NCBI GenBank assembly: GCA_964581895.1
Contig: CAZOPR010000008.1
Span: 31,011-95,010 of the forward strand
DNA length: 64,000 nt
Origin: Exilispira sp964581895
Lineage (GTDB): Bacteria > Spirochaetota > JAAYUW01
Direction of reading: 5' to 3'
A program made the translations under genes and the position numbers. The notes under the pieces were generated by a model that searched no databases, was not told the DNA's origin, and saw nothing but the letters and a program-made list of their open reading frames with translations. The first letter of the stretch is position 1, and the number at the start of each line of letters is the position of its first letter. Shown here in pieces: positions 8,797 to 17,249 of the stretch.

Positions 8797-9471
8797 ATGA
8801 TGGGCTTAATAGGTAGAAAAATAGGCATGACAGAAATATTTGATGAATCTGGTAAGCAAATCCCTGTTACAGTAATTAGGGTTGGCCCATGTACTGTTCT
8901 TGAAGTTAAAAATAAAGATACACATGGATATAATGCTATTAAATTAGGATTTGAAGAATTAAAGGAAAAGAAACTTAATTCCCCTAAAAGAGGATATTTT
9001 GATTCATTAAACATAAAATTGAAAGAACAAAATAAAGATATAAACATAGCTCCTAAAGCTATAGTTAGAGAATTTCGTATTAATGATAATGAACTTTCTA
9101 TAGAAGTAGGGCAAGACTTAGATGTTTCTATTTTTGAAAATATTAAATATGTTGATATTGTTGGTAAATCTAAAGGTAGAGGATTTACCGGTATGGTTAA
9201 AAGATTTAACGCTAAAAGAGGTAAGATGACTCATGGTTCTAAATTTCATAGAGGTCTTGGTGGAACGGCCATGAGAGAACAACCAGGTAGAGTTTATCCT
9301 TTTAAGAAAATGCCAGGTCATTATGGGAATGAGCAGGTAACAGTTCAAAATTTAGAAGTTGTCAAGTTAATAAAAGATGAAAATATTATTTTAGTAAAAG
9401 GTGCTGTTCCTGGCGGTAAAAACAATCTGGTTCTTGTTAAAAAATCAATTAAAAAAATAGAAAATAAATAA
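8797..9471 (+). CDS. rplC: 50S ribosomal protein L3
   Basis: Early-assembly 23S rRNA-binding protein near the peptidyl transferase centre; 224 residues, slightly longer than the 209 of E. coli because of extra residues in the first domain. The long central loop HGSKFHRGLGGTAMREQPG and the closing MPGHYG motif are present. Two adjacent ATG codons (8797, 8800) could start it; AAAGAGG upstream fits 8797 best. 41 bases after rpsJ. Confidence 0.96.
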   Translation: MMGLIGRKIGMTEIFDESGKQIPVTVIRVGPCTVLEVKNKDTHGYNAIKLGFEELKEKKLNSPKRGYFDSLNIKLKEQNKDINIAPKAIVREFRINDNELSIEVGQDLDVSIFENIKYVDIVGKSKGRGFTGMVKRFNAKRGKMTHGSKFHRGLGGTAMREQPGRVYPFKKMPGHYGNEQVTVQNLEVVKLIKDENIILVKGAVPGGKNNLVLVKKSIKKIENK

Positions 9472-9502
9472 GATTATTCCTTAAGAAGGAAGGGAAAAAA
9501 CT

Positions 9503-10204
9503 ATGCAAGTTACAATTTATTCGCTTGAAAATAAACCAAAAGAAGAGATTCAAGTATCAGATTTAATGTTTAATTCCAAGGTAAATAACTATCTTATTTG
9601 GCTTGCTGTTACTGTAGAAGAAGCAAATAAAAGAGCAGGCACAGCTGATACTAAGACAAAAGCAGAAGTTACTGGATCTGGTGCTAAACCATGGAGACAG
9701 AAAGGAACAGGTAGAGCAAGAGTTGGTACAAAAAGAAACCCTGTCTGGCGAAAAGGCGGTGTTGCTTTTGGTCCACATCCAAGATCTTTTAGAAAAAAGA
9801 TAAATAAAAAAATGAAGAAATTGGCTTATATTTCTCTTTTCTCTTTAAAGATGAAAAAAAAACAGATTAAGATAATTGAAGATATTTTAATTGAAAATTC
9901 AAAAACAAAATCATTGTTAAATGTATTAAAACCATTTAATATTAAAAATAACACTGTTCTAATTTATGGTGACAAGAAATTTATGAATGATGTCAATGAA
10001 AATCAAGTATTAACAATTTCTGAGAATGATAGAAATATAAAATCTGCTTCTAGAAATTTAGAAAATATTACTACTCTTCATTGGAATAATTTGACAGCAA
10101 AAGATATTTTTTATGCAAAAGAAATTCTTGTAACAGCAAGTGCTTTACATTATCTTGAGGAGAAATATCTTCCAATGGTTACAACAAAAGTTAGTTCGGT
10201 ATAG
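9503..10204 (+). CDS. rplD: 50S ribosomal protein L4
   Basis: 23S rRNA-binding protein lining the exit tunnel; 233 residues. The tunnel loop shows KPWRQKGTGRARVGTKRNP followed by GGVAFGPHPRSF, the most conserved stretch of the family. In some bacteria L4 represses its own operon and macrolide resistance maps to this loop, which looks unaltered here. Purine-rich ribosome binding site AAGGAAGGG precedes ATG 9503. Lies between rplC and rplW in the normal S10 order. Confidence 0.96.
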   Translation: MQVTIYSLENKPKEEIQVSDLMFNSKVNNYLIWLAVTVEEANKRAGTADTKTKAEVTGSGAKPWRQKGTGRARVGTKRNPVWRKGGVAFGPHPRSFRKKINKKMKKLAYISLFSLKMKKKQIKIIEDILIENSKTKSLLNVLKPFNIKNNTVLIYGDKKFMNDVNENQVLTISENDRNIKSASRNLENITTLHWNNLTAKDIFYAKEILVTASALHYLEEKYLPMVTTKVSSV

Positions 10205-10246
10205 AAAAATTGCAAAATAAAAGATAGTAATTAGAAGGATAAAAAT

Positions 10247-10540
10247 ATGAAACTTGAATATCATAATATTATTTACAAGCCAGCTTTTAATGAAAAATCT
10301 ACAAATTTACAAGGGCAAAACAAATATACCTTCTATATTCATCAAGATGCAAATAAAAAAATGGTGGCTGAAGCTGTAAGTAATCTTTTTAATGTTAAAG
10401 TTATTAATGTCAACATAGTAAATTTACCTAGAAAAGCAAAACAAAGAGACAGATTTCATCCTGGATTTACAAATTTCAGGAAAAAAGCGATTGTTACAAT
10501 TGCAAAAGGACAACAGATTAAAGAACTGATTGTAGAATAG
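10247..10540 (+). CDS. rplW: 50S ribosomal protein L23
   Basis: Exit-tunnel rim protein that docks trigger factor and SRP; 97 residues. Recognised from the N-terminal NIIYKPAFNEKST block, the NKYTFYIHQDANK strand and the C-terminal basic segment RKKAIVTIAKGQQI, plus position between rplD and rplB. The N-terminal part diverges more than the neighbouring proteins, as is common for L23. Eleven bases separate it from rplB. Confidence 0.95.
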   Translation: MKLEYHNIIYKPAFNEKSTNLQGQNKYTFYIHQDANKKMVAEAVSNLFNVKVINVNIVNLPRKAKQRDRFHPGFTNFRKKAIVTIAKGQQIKELIVE

Positions 10541-10550
10541 TGAGGTTATC

Positions 10551-11372
10551 ATGGGATTAAAGAGTTATAGACCTGTTACACCAGGACAAAGATTTAAAAC
10601 ATCATTAGATTTTTCTGAGATTACTAAAGATAAGCCCTATAAAAAATTGACTGTATATATTCCGGAAAAATCTGGAAGAAATAATTTGGGTAGAGTTACA
10701 ATGCGAAGAAGAGGTGCCGGTCATAAAAGATGCTACCGAATTATTTCTTTTAATAGAAATATGTTTGATCAAATAGCAAAAGTTGAGTCAATTGAATATG
10801 ATCCAAATAGAACAGCAAGAATTGCATTAATTTGCTATCAAAATGGAATTAGAAGATATATTTTAGCACCTGATGGAATTAAAGTAGGTGATAAAGTAAC
10901 AGAAGGAGAAAATGCTCCTATAAAACCGGGAAACGCTCTTCCTTTGAATAAAATTCCTGTTGGTACTTTAATACATAATGTTGAAATGAATCCTGGTAGA
11001 GGTGGACAACTAGCTAGGGCAGCTGGAGCTTTTTGCCAGCTTTCAGGTTTTGAAAAAGATTATGCGATTTTAACAATGCCATCTGGTGAAATAAGATATG
11101 TTTTATCAAGATGTTATGCGACTATTGGAGTGGTTTCTAATATAGATCAAAAGAATGTAGTTATAGGTAAAGCAGGTAGAAATAGATGGCTTGGTAAAAG
11201 GCCAAAAGTTAGAGGTGTTGCTATGAACCCTGTTGACCATCCTATGGGTGGTGGAGAAGGAAGAGGGAAAGGGAATCATCCTCAATCTCCTTGGGGAACA
11301 CCTGCTAAAGGTTATAAAACAAGAAAGAAAAAGAATCGTTCTGATGTTTTTATAATTAAAAGACGCAAGTAA
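10551..11372 (+). CDS. rplB: 50S ribosomal protein L2
   Basis: Primary 23S rRNA-binding protein needed for subunit association and peptidyl transfer; 273 residues, standard length. RRRGAGHKRCYR in the N-terminal part, NVEMNPGRGGQLARAAG in the middle and the C-terminal loop VAMNPVDHPMGGGEGR with its essential histidine are all intact. Start ATG 10551 follows GAGG directly after the rplW stop. Confidence 0.97.
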   Translation: MGLKSYRPVTPGQRFKTSLDFSEITKDKPYKKLTVYIPEKSGRNNLGRVTMRRRGAGHKRCYRIISFNRNMFDQIAKVESIEYDPNRTARIALICYQNGIRRYILAPDGIKVGDKVTEGENAPIKPGNALPLNKIPVGTLIHNVEMNPGRGGQLARAAGAFCQLSGFEKDYAILTMPSGEIRYVLSRCYATIGVVSNIDQKNVVIGKAGRNRWLGKRPKVRGVAMNPVDHPMGGGEGRGKGNHPQSPWGTPAKGYKTRKKKNRSDVFIIKRRK

Positions 11373-11392
11373 ATGATTTTAGGAGATAAAAT

Positions 11393-11677
11393 ATGTCACG
11401 CTCAATAAAAAAAGGACCATATGTTGAAAATAGTCTTTTCAAAAAAATAACAGAACTTTCTAAAAGTTCTACCGCTCAAAGAACCGTAAAGACATGGTCG
11501 AGAGAGTCAACTATTATACCAGAGATGATTGGTTTTACAATTAATGTATATAATGGCAAGAAGTTTGTTCCTGTTTTTATTACAGAACATATGATCGGAC
11601 ATAAATTAGGTGAATTTGCACCTACCAGATTGTTTAAAGGTCATAGAAGTTCTGAAAAAGTTGCTCAGGCTAAGTAG
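11393..11677 (+). CDS. rpsS: 30S ribosomal protein S19
   Basis: Head protein of the small subunit that forms a complex with S13; 94 residues. MSRSIKKGPYVENSLFKKI at the N-terminus, KTWSRESTIIPEMIG in the middle and HKLGEFAPTRLFKGH at the end are the family signatures. Preceded by TAGGAG. Located between rplB and rplV as expected. Confidence 0.97.
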   Translation: MSRSIKKGPYVENSLFKKITELSKSSTAQRTVKTWSRESTIIPEMIGFTINVYNGKKFVPVFITEHMIGHKLGEFAPTRLFKGHRSSEKVAQAK

Positions 11678-11698
11678 TAAATTTAAAGGAATAGTTAT

Positions 11699-12079
11699 AT
11701 GAAATCAAGAGCAATAGAAAAATTTATAAGAGTTTCACAAACAAAAGTTTTAAGGTATTCTAGAGAAGTACCCCCTGGAATGCTTGTAAATGATGCTATA
11801 AACAAATTAACTTTTGTTAACACTAAAGGTGCTAAAGTATTAAAAAAAGCTTTGGAATCAGCTAAAGCAAATATGATAAGCATGGCTACAACTCATAATA
11901 TAGATGTTGATGATTCAAATTTCACAGTTGAAAAAATTTCTGTATTAAAGGCTCCAACTTATAGAAGGCTTCGAAGAAGAGGTAGAGGTCATGCTGATGT
12001 TATTTCAAAAAGAAATTCACATATTTTTGTTGAAATATCTGATGAAAGAGTGAAAAAGGATCAAGCAAGGGGGAACTAA
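11699..12079 (+). CDS. rplV: 50S ribosomal protein L22
   Basis: Assembly protein whose beta-hairpin lines the exit tunnel; 126 residues. The tail with LKAPTYRRLRRRGRGHADVI carries the hairpin and the signature of the family; macrolide-related changes are not evident. The stop codon TAA (12077-12079) is immediately followed by the rpsC ATG, with AGGGGG inside the rplV end serving as the rpsC ribosome binding site, so the two are probably translationally coupled. Confidence 0.96.
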   Translation: MKSRAIEKFIRVSQTKVLRYSREVPPGMLVNDAINKLTFVNTKGAKVLKKALESAKANMISMATTHNIDVDDSNFTVEKISVLKAPTYRRLRRRGRGHADVISKRNSHIFVEISDERVKKDQARGN

Positions 12080-12760
12080 ATGGGTCAAAAGGTAAATCCT
12101 GTAGGTTTACGACTTGGTATATCAACAGATTGGCAGTCAAAATGGGTTGCAAAGTTTAATCATGAAGATTATGCTAAAAAGCTTGTTGAGGATCAAGAAA
12201 TTAGATCTTTTATAAATAAAAAATTAAAAGATGCTGCTATTTCAAAAATTGAAATTATTAGAGAAATAGATATTTTGAAAATAATTATTCATACAGCAAG
12301 GCCAGGAGTAGTCGCAGGTCAGAAAGGTAAAACAATAGAAGATTTAAGACAGAACTTAGTTAAAAAAGTTATTAAAACTGTAAAACCTGATAATGTTAGA
12401 ATTTCAATTCAAGAAGTTAGAGAAAGATACACATCGGCAGTTCTTGTTGGAGAAAGCATCAAAACCGCTATTGAAAGCAGAGCAAATTACAAAAAGGCTA
12501 TTAAAAAAGCTATGGAAAATGCTATGAAAAGCGGTGCTCTTGGTGTTAGAGTAAAAGTTTCTGGAAGGCTAGGTGGTGCTGAAATCGCGCGAACCGAACA
12601 ATTTGCTGACGGTCAGATACCTTTATCTACATTAAAAGCAAAGATTGATTATGCAGTTTCAGAAGCTCTTGTAACTCTTGGTATTATTGGGATAAAAGTA
12701 TGGATATATCTTGGAGATGTAGATAACAAGAAAGGAGATACTCATGCTACAACCCGCTAG
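12080..12760 (+). CDS. rpsC: 30S ribosomal protein S3
   Basis: mRNA-entry-channel protein; 226 residues. MGQKVNPVGLRLGI at the N-terminus, a KH type II domain with GVVAGQKGKTIEDLRQ, and the C-terminal GALGVRVKVSGRLGGAEIAR signature are present. Starts on the base after the rplV stop and overlaps rplP by 17 bases, an unusually tight packing that suggests coupled translation of rplV-rpsC-rplP. Confidence 0.97.
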   Translation: MGQKVNPVGLRLGISTDWQSKWVAKFNHEDYAKKLVEDQEIRSFINKKLKDAAISKIEIIREIDILKIIIHTARPGVVAGQKGKTIEDLRQNLVKKVIKTVKPDNVRISIQEVRERYTSAVLVGESIKTAIESRANYKKAIKKAMENAMKSGALGVRVKVSGRLGGAEIARTEQFADGQIPLSTLKAKIDYAVSEALVTLGIIGIKVWIYLGDVDNKKGDTHATTR

Positions 12761-13169
12761 AACAAAATATAGAAAACAACAAAGAGGTAGAAACAAAGGC
12801 GAAGCTACAAGAAATAATAAGATCGCCTTTGGTGATTATGCTCTTGTGGCTTTAGAAAATGGTTATCTTACACCAAATCAGATTGAGTCTGCAAGAATAA
12901 CAATTACAAGAAATGCAAAAGGTGCTGTAAAGTTATGGATTAAGATTTTCCCTGATATTCCTTATACCAAAAAGCCTCTTGAAACAAGAATGGGTAAAGG
13001 TAAAGGTGCTGTTGATCATTATGTTGCTAGAATCAAAAAAGGTGCAATACTTTATGAATTAGGTGGTCAGATAAGCGAATCTGATGCTTTGGAAGCATTA
13101 AAACAGGCATCATTTAAATTACCCATCAAATGTAGAATTATTAAAAGAAACATTTTGACAGGGGTTTAA
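12744..13169 (+). CDS. rplP: 50S ribosomal protein L16
   Basis: Late-assembly protein near the A-site tRNA elbow; 141 residues. MLQPARTKYRKQQRGR at the N-terminus, the RITITRNAKGAVKLWIKIFPD block and ETRMGKGKGAVDHYVARIK with the conserved arginine-methionine-glycine are visible. The ribosome binding site AAAGGAG lies inside rpsC. Ends two bases before rpmC. Confidence 0.97.
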   Translation: MLQPARTKYRKQQRGRNKGEATRNNKIAFGDYALVALENGYLTPNQIESARITITRNAKGAVKLWIKIFPDIPYTKKPLETRMGKGKGAVDHYVARIKKGAILYELGGQISESDALEALKQASFKLPIKCRIIKRNILTGV

Positions 13170-13171
13170 AA

Positions 13172-13372
13172 ATGAAAAAAGCAATGGCTGATATTATCAA
13201 TGCAAAAAATGAAGAGATTATCAATATACTAAATGAACTATCTAGAAAACTAGTTGACCTAAGAATAAAAGCAGAATATGGAGAAGTTAAAGATACTTCC
13301 CAGATTAAAAAAATAAAAAAACAAATAGCTAGATATAAAATGATACTTCATCAAAGAGGCATATCACTATAA
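13172..13372 (+). CDS. rpmC: 50S ribosomal protein L29
   Basis: Small helical protein at the exit tunnel; 66 residues. Two long helices with the motif LSRKLVDLRIKAEYGEV and a C-terminal IKKQIARYKMILHQR identify it. Start ATG 13172 has AGGGG upstream; an internal ATG at 13184 would give a shorter form without a better binding site. The stop overlaps the AAGGAG used by rpsQ. Confidence 0.94.
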   Translation: MKKAMADIINAKNEEIINILNELSRKLVDLRIKAEYGEVKDTSQIKKIKKQIARYKMILHQRGISL

Positions 13373-13383
13373 GGAGTATGGTA

Positions 13384-13644
13384 ATGGAAAAAAAGCAGTC
13401 TCATAGAAAATATTTTCAAGGCTTAGTTGTTTCAGATAAAATGGATAAGACTATTGTAGTTAAAGTCGAAACCTTGAAAATGCATCCTATTTATAAAAAA
13501 TATGTTAAAAAATGGAAAAAATATAAAGTTCATGATGAAAAGAATATTGCAAAAGTTGGTGATGTTGTTCTTATTGGTGAAACAAGACCACTTTCAGCAA
13601 CAAAATATTTTGAACTTATAGAAATAGTTAAAAAACAAGGATAA
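13384..13644 (+). CDS. rpsQ: 30S ribosomal protein S17
   Basis: Small-subunit protein with an OB fold; 86 residues. RKYFQGLVVSDKMDKTIVV and GETRPLSATKYFELIEIV are typical. ATG 13384 is preferred over ATG 13378 because AAGGAG (13371-13376) is seven bases from the former but only one from the latter. Confidence 0.95.
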   Translation: MEKKQSHRKYFQGLVVSDKMDKTIVVKVETLKMHPIYKKYVKKWKKYKVHDEKNIAKVGDVVLIGETRPLSATKYFELIEIVKKQG

Positions 13645-13658
13645 GAAAGAGGTGTACC

Positions 13659-14027
13659 ATGATTCAGCAAGAGACAATACTAAAGGTTGCTGATAATAGC
13701 GGCGCCAAATTATTAAAGTGTATCAAGGTTTTGAATCATTCAAAAATTAGATATGCTTATGTTGGAGATATTATTGTTTGCTCTGTTTTCGAAGCGATCC
13801 CAAATTCTAATATAAAAAAAGGTCAAATTGTAAAAGCCGTTATTGTTAGAACAAAAGATGTAATAAAAAGACCAGATGGTTCATGTATTAGATTTGATGA
13901 GAATGCAGCATGTATTGTAGATAAAGATAAAAATCCTATTGGGACTCGTATTTTTGGACCGATTGCTAGAGAGCTTAGAGATAGGGATTTTGCAAAAATC
14001 ATTTCTCTTGCTCCAGAGGTTCTATAA
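13659..14027 (+). CDS. rplN: 50S ribosomal protein L14
   Basis: Intersubunit-bridge protein and the binding site of the silencing factor RsfS, whose gene is at 40061-40411; 122 residues, exactly standard. MIQQETILKVADNSGAK opens it and RPDGSCIRFDENAACIVD and GTRIFGPIARELR complete the signature. Confidence 0.98.
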   Translation: MIQQETILKVADNSGAKLLKCIKVLNHSKIRYAYVGDIIVCSVFEAIPNSNIKKGQIVKAVIVRTKDVIKRPDGSCIRFDENAACIVDKDKNPIGTRIFGPIARELRDRDFAKIISLAPEVL

Positions 14028-14038
14028 GTGAGGTGGCT

Positions 14039-14350
14039 ATGAAAATTAAAATTAAAAAAGATGATAATGTTCTTGTTATAGCTGGAAGAGATAAGGGAAA
14101 GAAAGGTAAAGTTATTGCTGTTTATCCTGATGCTAATAGAGTTTTAATTGCAAATGTTAATCTCAGAAAAAAAACTATTAGGCAACAAGATCAGATGATG
14201 GATAAAAACTTTGCTGAAAGAGAAGTTCCTATACATATATCAAATGTTATGGTAATTTGTCCACATTGCAAAAAACCAGCAAGACTTGGAAGAAGAAGCG
14301 AAGAAGATCATAAAAGATATTGTCGAAAATGCGGTAAAGATATAGACTAG
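14039..14350 (+). CDS. rplX: 50S ribosomal protein L24
   Basis: Assembly initiator with a KOW motif (DNVLVIAGRDKGKKGKV near the N-terminus); 103 residues. The C-terminal part has CPHC and CRKC pairs, a zinc-ribbon-like arrangement common in this family. ATG 14039 is chosen over GTG 14033 because GAGGTGG immediately upstream is a good binding site for the ATG and gives the usual start. Confidence 0.96.
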   Translation: MKIKIKKDDNVLVIAGRDKGKKGKVIAVYPDANRVLIANVNLRKKTIRQQDQMMDKNFAEREVPIHISNVMVICPHCKKPARLGRRSEEDHKRYCRKCGKDID

Positions 14351-14373
14351 TTTAATAAGGAAGAGGTAAAAAT

Positions 14374-14913
14374 ATGGCTCAACTAAAAGAAAAATATAAA
14401 AAAGAAGTTATTCCAGTTCTTAAAGAAAAATTTAACTACTCTTCCATAATGGAAGTGCCAAAAATCGAAAAAGTTGTTTTGAATGTAGGTGTCAGCGAAG
14501 CTGTCATAGATAGAAAATTTGTTGATGAAGCAATAAAAGATATTGAAAAAATTGCTGGTCAAAAAGCAGTAAAAACAAAAGCTAAAAAATCTATCAACCA
14601 ATTTAAAGTCAGACAGGGTCAAGAGTTGGGTGTTAAGGTTACTCTTAGAAAAGAAAGAATGTGGGAATTCCTTTATAAATTTATCAATGTTGCTTTACCT
14701 CGAATAAGAGATTTCAAAGGTATAGCTGTAAAAGGTTTTGATGGTAAAGGGAATTTTACGTTAGGAATAAAAGAACATACAATCTTCCCTGAAATTGAAT
14801 TTGAATCAACTGAAAAAATTAGAGGTCTTTCTATTACAATTGTTACAACTGCAAAGACTGATGCAGAATGTAAAGAATTACTCGCAGCTTTGGGTGTTCC
14901 ATTTAGGAGGTAA
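14374..14913 (+). CDS. rplE: 50S ribosomal protein L5
   Basis: 5S rRNA-binding protein of the central protuberance; 179 residues, standard. MEVPKIEKVVLNVGVSEA, the GQKAVKTKAKKSINQFKVR block and DFKGIAVKGFDGKGNFTLG are conserved. Preceded by AGGAAGAGG. Lies between rplX and the zinc-type rpsN, overlapping nothing. Confidence 0.97.
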   Translation: MAQLKEKYKKEVIPVLKEKFNYSSIMEVPKIEKVVLNVGVSEAVIDRKFVDEAIKDIEKIAGQKAVKTKAKKSINQFKVRQGQELGVKVTLRKERMWEFLYKFINVALPRIRDFKGIAVKGFDGKGNFTLGIKEHTIFPEIEFESTEKIRGLSITIVTTAKTDAECKELLAALGVPFRR

Positions 14914-14917
14914 TTAA

Positions 14918-15103
14918 ATGGCAAGAAAAGCAATGATTGAAAAATCTAAAAGAAAACCAAAATATGAGATTAGAAAGCATAATAGATGCAGGATATGCGG
15001 TAAACCCCGAGCATATTATAGAGATTTTGGGATTTGTCGTATTTGTTTAAGAAAATTAGCAGGTGAAGGTAAAATCCCTGGATTAAAAAAAGCTTCATGG
15101 TAA
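14918..15103 (+). CDS. rpsN: 30S ribosomal protein S14, zinc-binding type Z
   Basis: Small-subunit head protein; 61 residues, the short zinc form (sometimes called rpsZ). Two CxxC pairs (CRICG and CRICL) form the zinc knuckle. The longer zinc-free form is about 100 residues, so this organism relies, at least here, on the zinc-dependent version typical of Gram-positives, spirochaetes and Thermotogae. Four bases after rplE, with AGGAGG inside the rplE end. Confidence 0.97.
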   Translation: MARKAMIEKSKRKPKYEIRKHNRCRICGKPRAYYRDFGICRICLRKLAGEGKIPGLKKASW

Positions 15104-15113
15104 GGAGTGGTAA

Positions 15114-15518
15114 ATGTATTCAGATCCAATTAGCGAAATGACTACTAAAATTTATAATGCCCAGGTGGCTAATAAGCCAGATGTAACAATCAGCTATTCT
15201 AAAATGAAAGAATCAATATTAAATATTTTGAAAGATAAGGGTTTTGTTCAGGATTTTTCTATCGAATCATATACATCAAACTCAGATATTAAACAAATTC
15301 ATGTTGTATTAAAATATACATCTGATAGAAAACCTGTCATAAATGGTATTAAAAGAGTTTCAAAACCTTCTAGAAGAGTATATCATTCGGTAGAAGATAT
15401 TAAACCAATTATGAATGGTTTTGCAGTTGGGATCTATTCCACAAATAGAGGGATTTTAACTGATAAACAAGCAAAAAAAGAAAATATCGGTGGAGAATAT
15501 CTTTTTTATATATGGTAA
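15114..15518 (+). CDS. rpsH: 30S ribosomal protein S8
   Basis: 16S rRNA-binding protein that represses the spc operon in E. coli; 134 residues. The first residues SDPISEMTTKIYNAQVAN and the C-terminal MNGFAVGIYSTNRGILTD, KKENIGGEYLFYIW are family hallmarks. Starts with AAGGAG between the rpsN stop and ATG 15114. Confidence 0.97.
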   Translation: MYSDPISEMTTKIYNAQVANKPDVTISYSKMKESILNILKDKGFVQDFSIESYTSNSDIKQIHVVLKYTSDRKPVINGIKRVSKPSRRVYHSVEDIKPIMNGFAVGIYSTNRGILTDKQAKKENIGGEYLFYIW

Positions 15519-15549
15519 AAAATGAAACATATGAAATTAGGAGATTAGT

Positions 15550-16101
15550 ATGTCTCGATTAATAAAAAAACCTATAATCATACCTTCAAATGTTAAATTA
15601 TCTATTCAAAATGATGGTAATTTTTATAAAATTGAAGCAAAAGGTCCCAAAGGGACAGTTACAAAAAATATTAGAAATGATGTTGAGATCAAGCAAAATG
15701 GTTCAAATTTGACATTCGCTTATAATGGCAATGATATTTCTAAAAAGCCGATGTTAGGTACAACTTATAGAATTCTCAGCTCAATGATAGAAGGAGTTGT
15801 TAATGGATATACAAAGACTTTAACTCTTTTTGGAGTTGGGTATAAAGCGGCATTAAAAGGTAAAAACATTGAATTTGAAATAGGCCTTTCTCATCCTGTT
15901 ATTTTCCCATTGCCTTCAAATGTAGATGTGAAAATTGAACAAACAAAATTAATTTTCTCAAGCTGTGATAAGGAAATTTTAGGTTTAACTGTTCAAAAAA
16001 TAAGAGATCTTAAAAAACCTGATGTTTACAGAGGAAAAGGTTTTAGATTTGAAGGTGAAAATCCAATTCGTAAAACTGGTAAGAAAACAGCTGCTAAATA
16101 A
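15550..16101 (+). CDS. rplF: 50S ribosomal protein L6
   Basis: Two-domain 23S rRNA-binding protein near the factor-binding site; 183 residues. MSRLIKKPIIIPSNVKLSI begins it, KGPKGTVTKNI lies in domain 1, and the C-terminal KKPDVYRGKGFRFEGE shows the nine-residue signature. TAGGAG precedes ATG 15550. Confidence 0.97.
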   Translation: MSRLIKKPIIIPSNVKLSIQNDGNFYKIEAKGPKGTVTKNIRNDVEIKQNGSNLTFAYNGNDISKKPMLGTTYRILSSMIEGVVNGYTKTLTLFGVGYKAALKGKNIEFEIGLSHPVIFPLPSNVDVKIEQTKLIFSSCDKEILGLTVQKIRDLKKPDVYRGKGFRFEGENPIRKTGKKTAAK

Positions 16102-16123
16102 AAGCTTTTAAGGAGCAATAGGT

Positions 16124-16477
16124 ATGATTGATAAAATTGAAATTAAAAAAGAAAGAAGAATTAGAAGAAGATTTAGAAGTAAGAAAAAAATAACTGGAAC
16201 TGAATCTCGACCAAGACTTGTGGTTTACAGAAGCAATTTGTATCTTTACGCACAAATAGTTGATGACACTAAAGGTTTTACTATTTTAGGCTACTCAACT
16301 AAGAAATTGGGAAGACCATGCAATGTTAAAATTGCAGAAAAATTTGGTGAAGAATTCGGGAAAGTTCTTGTAGAAAAAGGTATTCAAAAAGTTATTTTTG
16401 ATAGAAATGGCTTTTTATATCATGGTAAAATAAAGGCGTTTGCCGATGCTGTTCGAAAAGCTGGAATTATTTTTTAG
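16124..16477 (+). CDS. rplR: 50S ribosomal protein L18
   Basis: 5S rRNA-binding protein; 117 residues. Basic N-terminal RRIRRRFRSKKKI, the core RPRLVVYRSNLYLYAQIVDD and the C-terminal KVIFDRNGFLYHGKIKAFADAVRKAG, in which the usual signature FDRGGYLYHG is slightly altered. Between rplF and rpsE in the standard spc order. Confidence 0.96.
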   Translation: MIDKIEIKKERRIRRRFRSKKKITGTESRPRLVVYRSNLYLYAQIVDDTKGFTILGYSTKKLGRPCNVKIAEKFGEEFGKVLVEKGIQKVIFDRNGFLYHGKIKAFADAVRKAGIIF

Positions 16478-16501
16478 TTAATGTAAATAAGGAGAAAATG
16501 G

Positions 16502-17020
16502 ATGAGCTCAAATTTTACTGATAGAGAGATAATAGAAAAAACAGTTAGACTTGGAAGAACTGCAAAGGTAGTTAAAGGTGGTAGAAGATTTTCTTTTAAT
16601 GCCTTGGTTGTAGTAGGCGATAAGAATGGTAATGTAGGCTATGGATTTGGTAAAGCCAAAGAAGTTCCTATGGCTATAACCAAAGCCACAAGACATGCCA
16701 AAAGAAACCTTGTTGAAGTTAAAATAAAAAGAACTGGTGAAAAAGGGGAAAATGTAACTATACCTTTTCCTATAACATATAAATATAAATCTTCTGTAGT
16801 CTTATTAAAACCTGCAGCTCCTGGTACTGGTATTATTGCATGCAGTCCGGTTAGGGCAGTTTTAGAAGCAGCAGGTATTAATAATGTTTTAACAAAATCA
16901 ATAGGTTCAAATAGTCCTATTAACCTTGTAAAAGCTACTATTTTCGCATTACAAAAAATGAAAACAAAAGAAGAAGTAGCAACTATTAGAGGTGTTGAAC
17001 CTAAAAATCTATTCAAATAA
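16502..17020 (+). CDS. rpsE: 30S ribosomal protein S5
   Basis: Decoding-fidelity protein of the small subunit; 172 residues. The double-stranded-RNA-binding N-terminal domain shows VKGGRRFSFNALVVVGDKNG and GYGFGKAKEVPMAITKA; the C-terminal part shows GTGIIACSPVRAVLEAAGI. ATG 16502 is preceded by AAGGAG. No change is seen at the spectinomycin loop (KGGRRF). Confidence 0.97.
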   Translation: MSSNFTDREIIEKTVRLGRTAKVVKGGRRFSFNALVVVGDKNGNVGYGFGKAKEVPMAITKATRHAKRNLVEVKIKRTGEKGENVTIPFPITYKYKSSVVLLKPAAPGTGIIACSPVRAVLEAAGINNVLTKSIGSNSPINLVKATIFALQKMKTKEEVATIRGVEPKNLFK

Positions 17021-17040
17021 AAGATTACTGGGGTTAAAAA

Positions 17041-17220
17041 ATGAAAAAAATATCTATTACACTGGTAAAATCTCCTATTGGTTATAATAAAGATATAAGA
17101 AATACTGTTAAAGCTCTTGGTCTTAAAAAAATGCACCAAACAGTTTTTAAAGAAGAAAACCCAGCGATATATGGTATGATACAAAAGGTATCTTTTCTTC
17201 TTAAAGTTGATAAAGTTTAG
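17041..17220 (+). CDS. rpmD: 50S ribosomal protein L30
   Basis: Small large-subunit protein, 59 residues, encoded between rpsE and rplO in the canonical position. The opening KKISITLVKSPIGYNKDIR and LKKMHQTV follow the family pattern (ITLVKSxIG, LGLxKxxxTV). ATG 17041 has GGGG a few bases upstream; stop TAG at 17218-17220. Many bacteria lack L30, so its retention is informative. Confidence 0.93.
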   Translation: MKKISITLVKSPIGYNKDIRNTVKALGLKKMHQTVFKEENPAIYGMIQKVSFLLKVDKV

Positions 17221-17249
17221 TTATATAGTCTTAAGAGAGGATTGATATT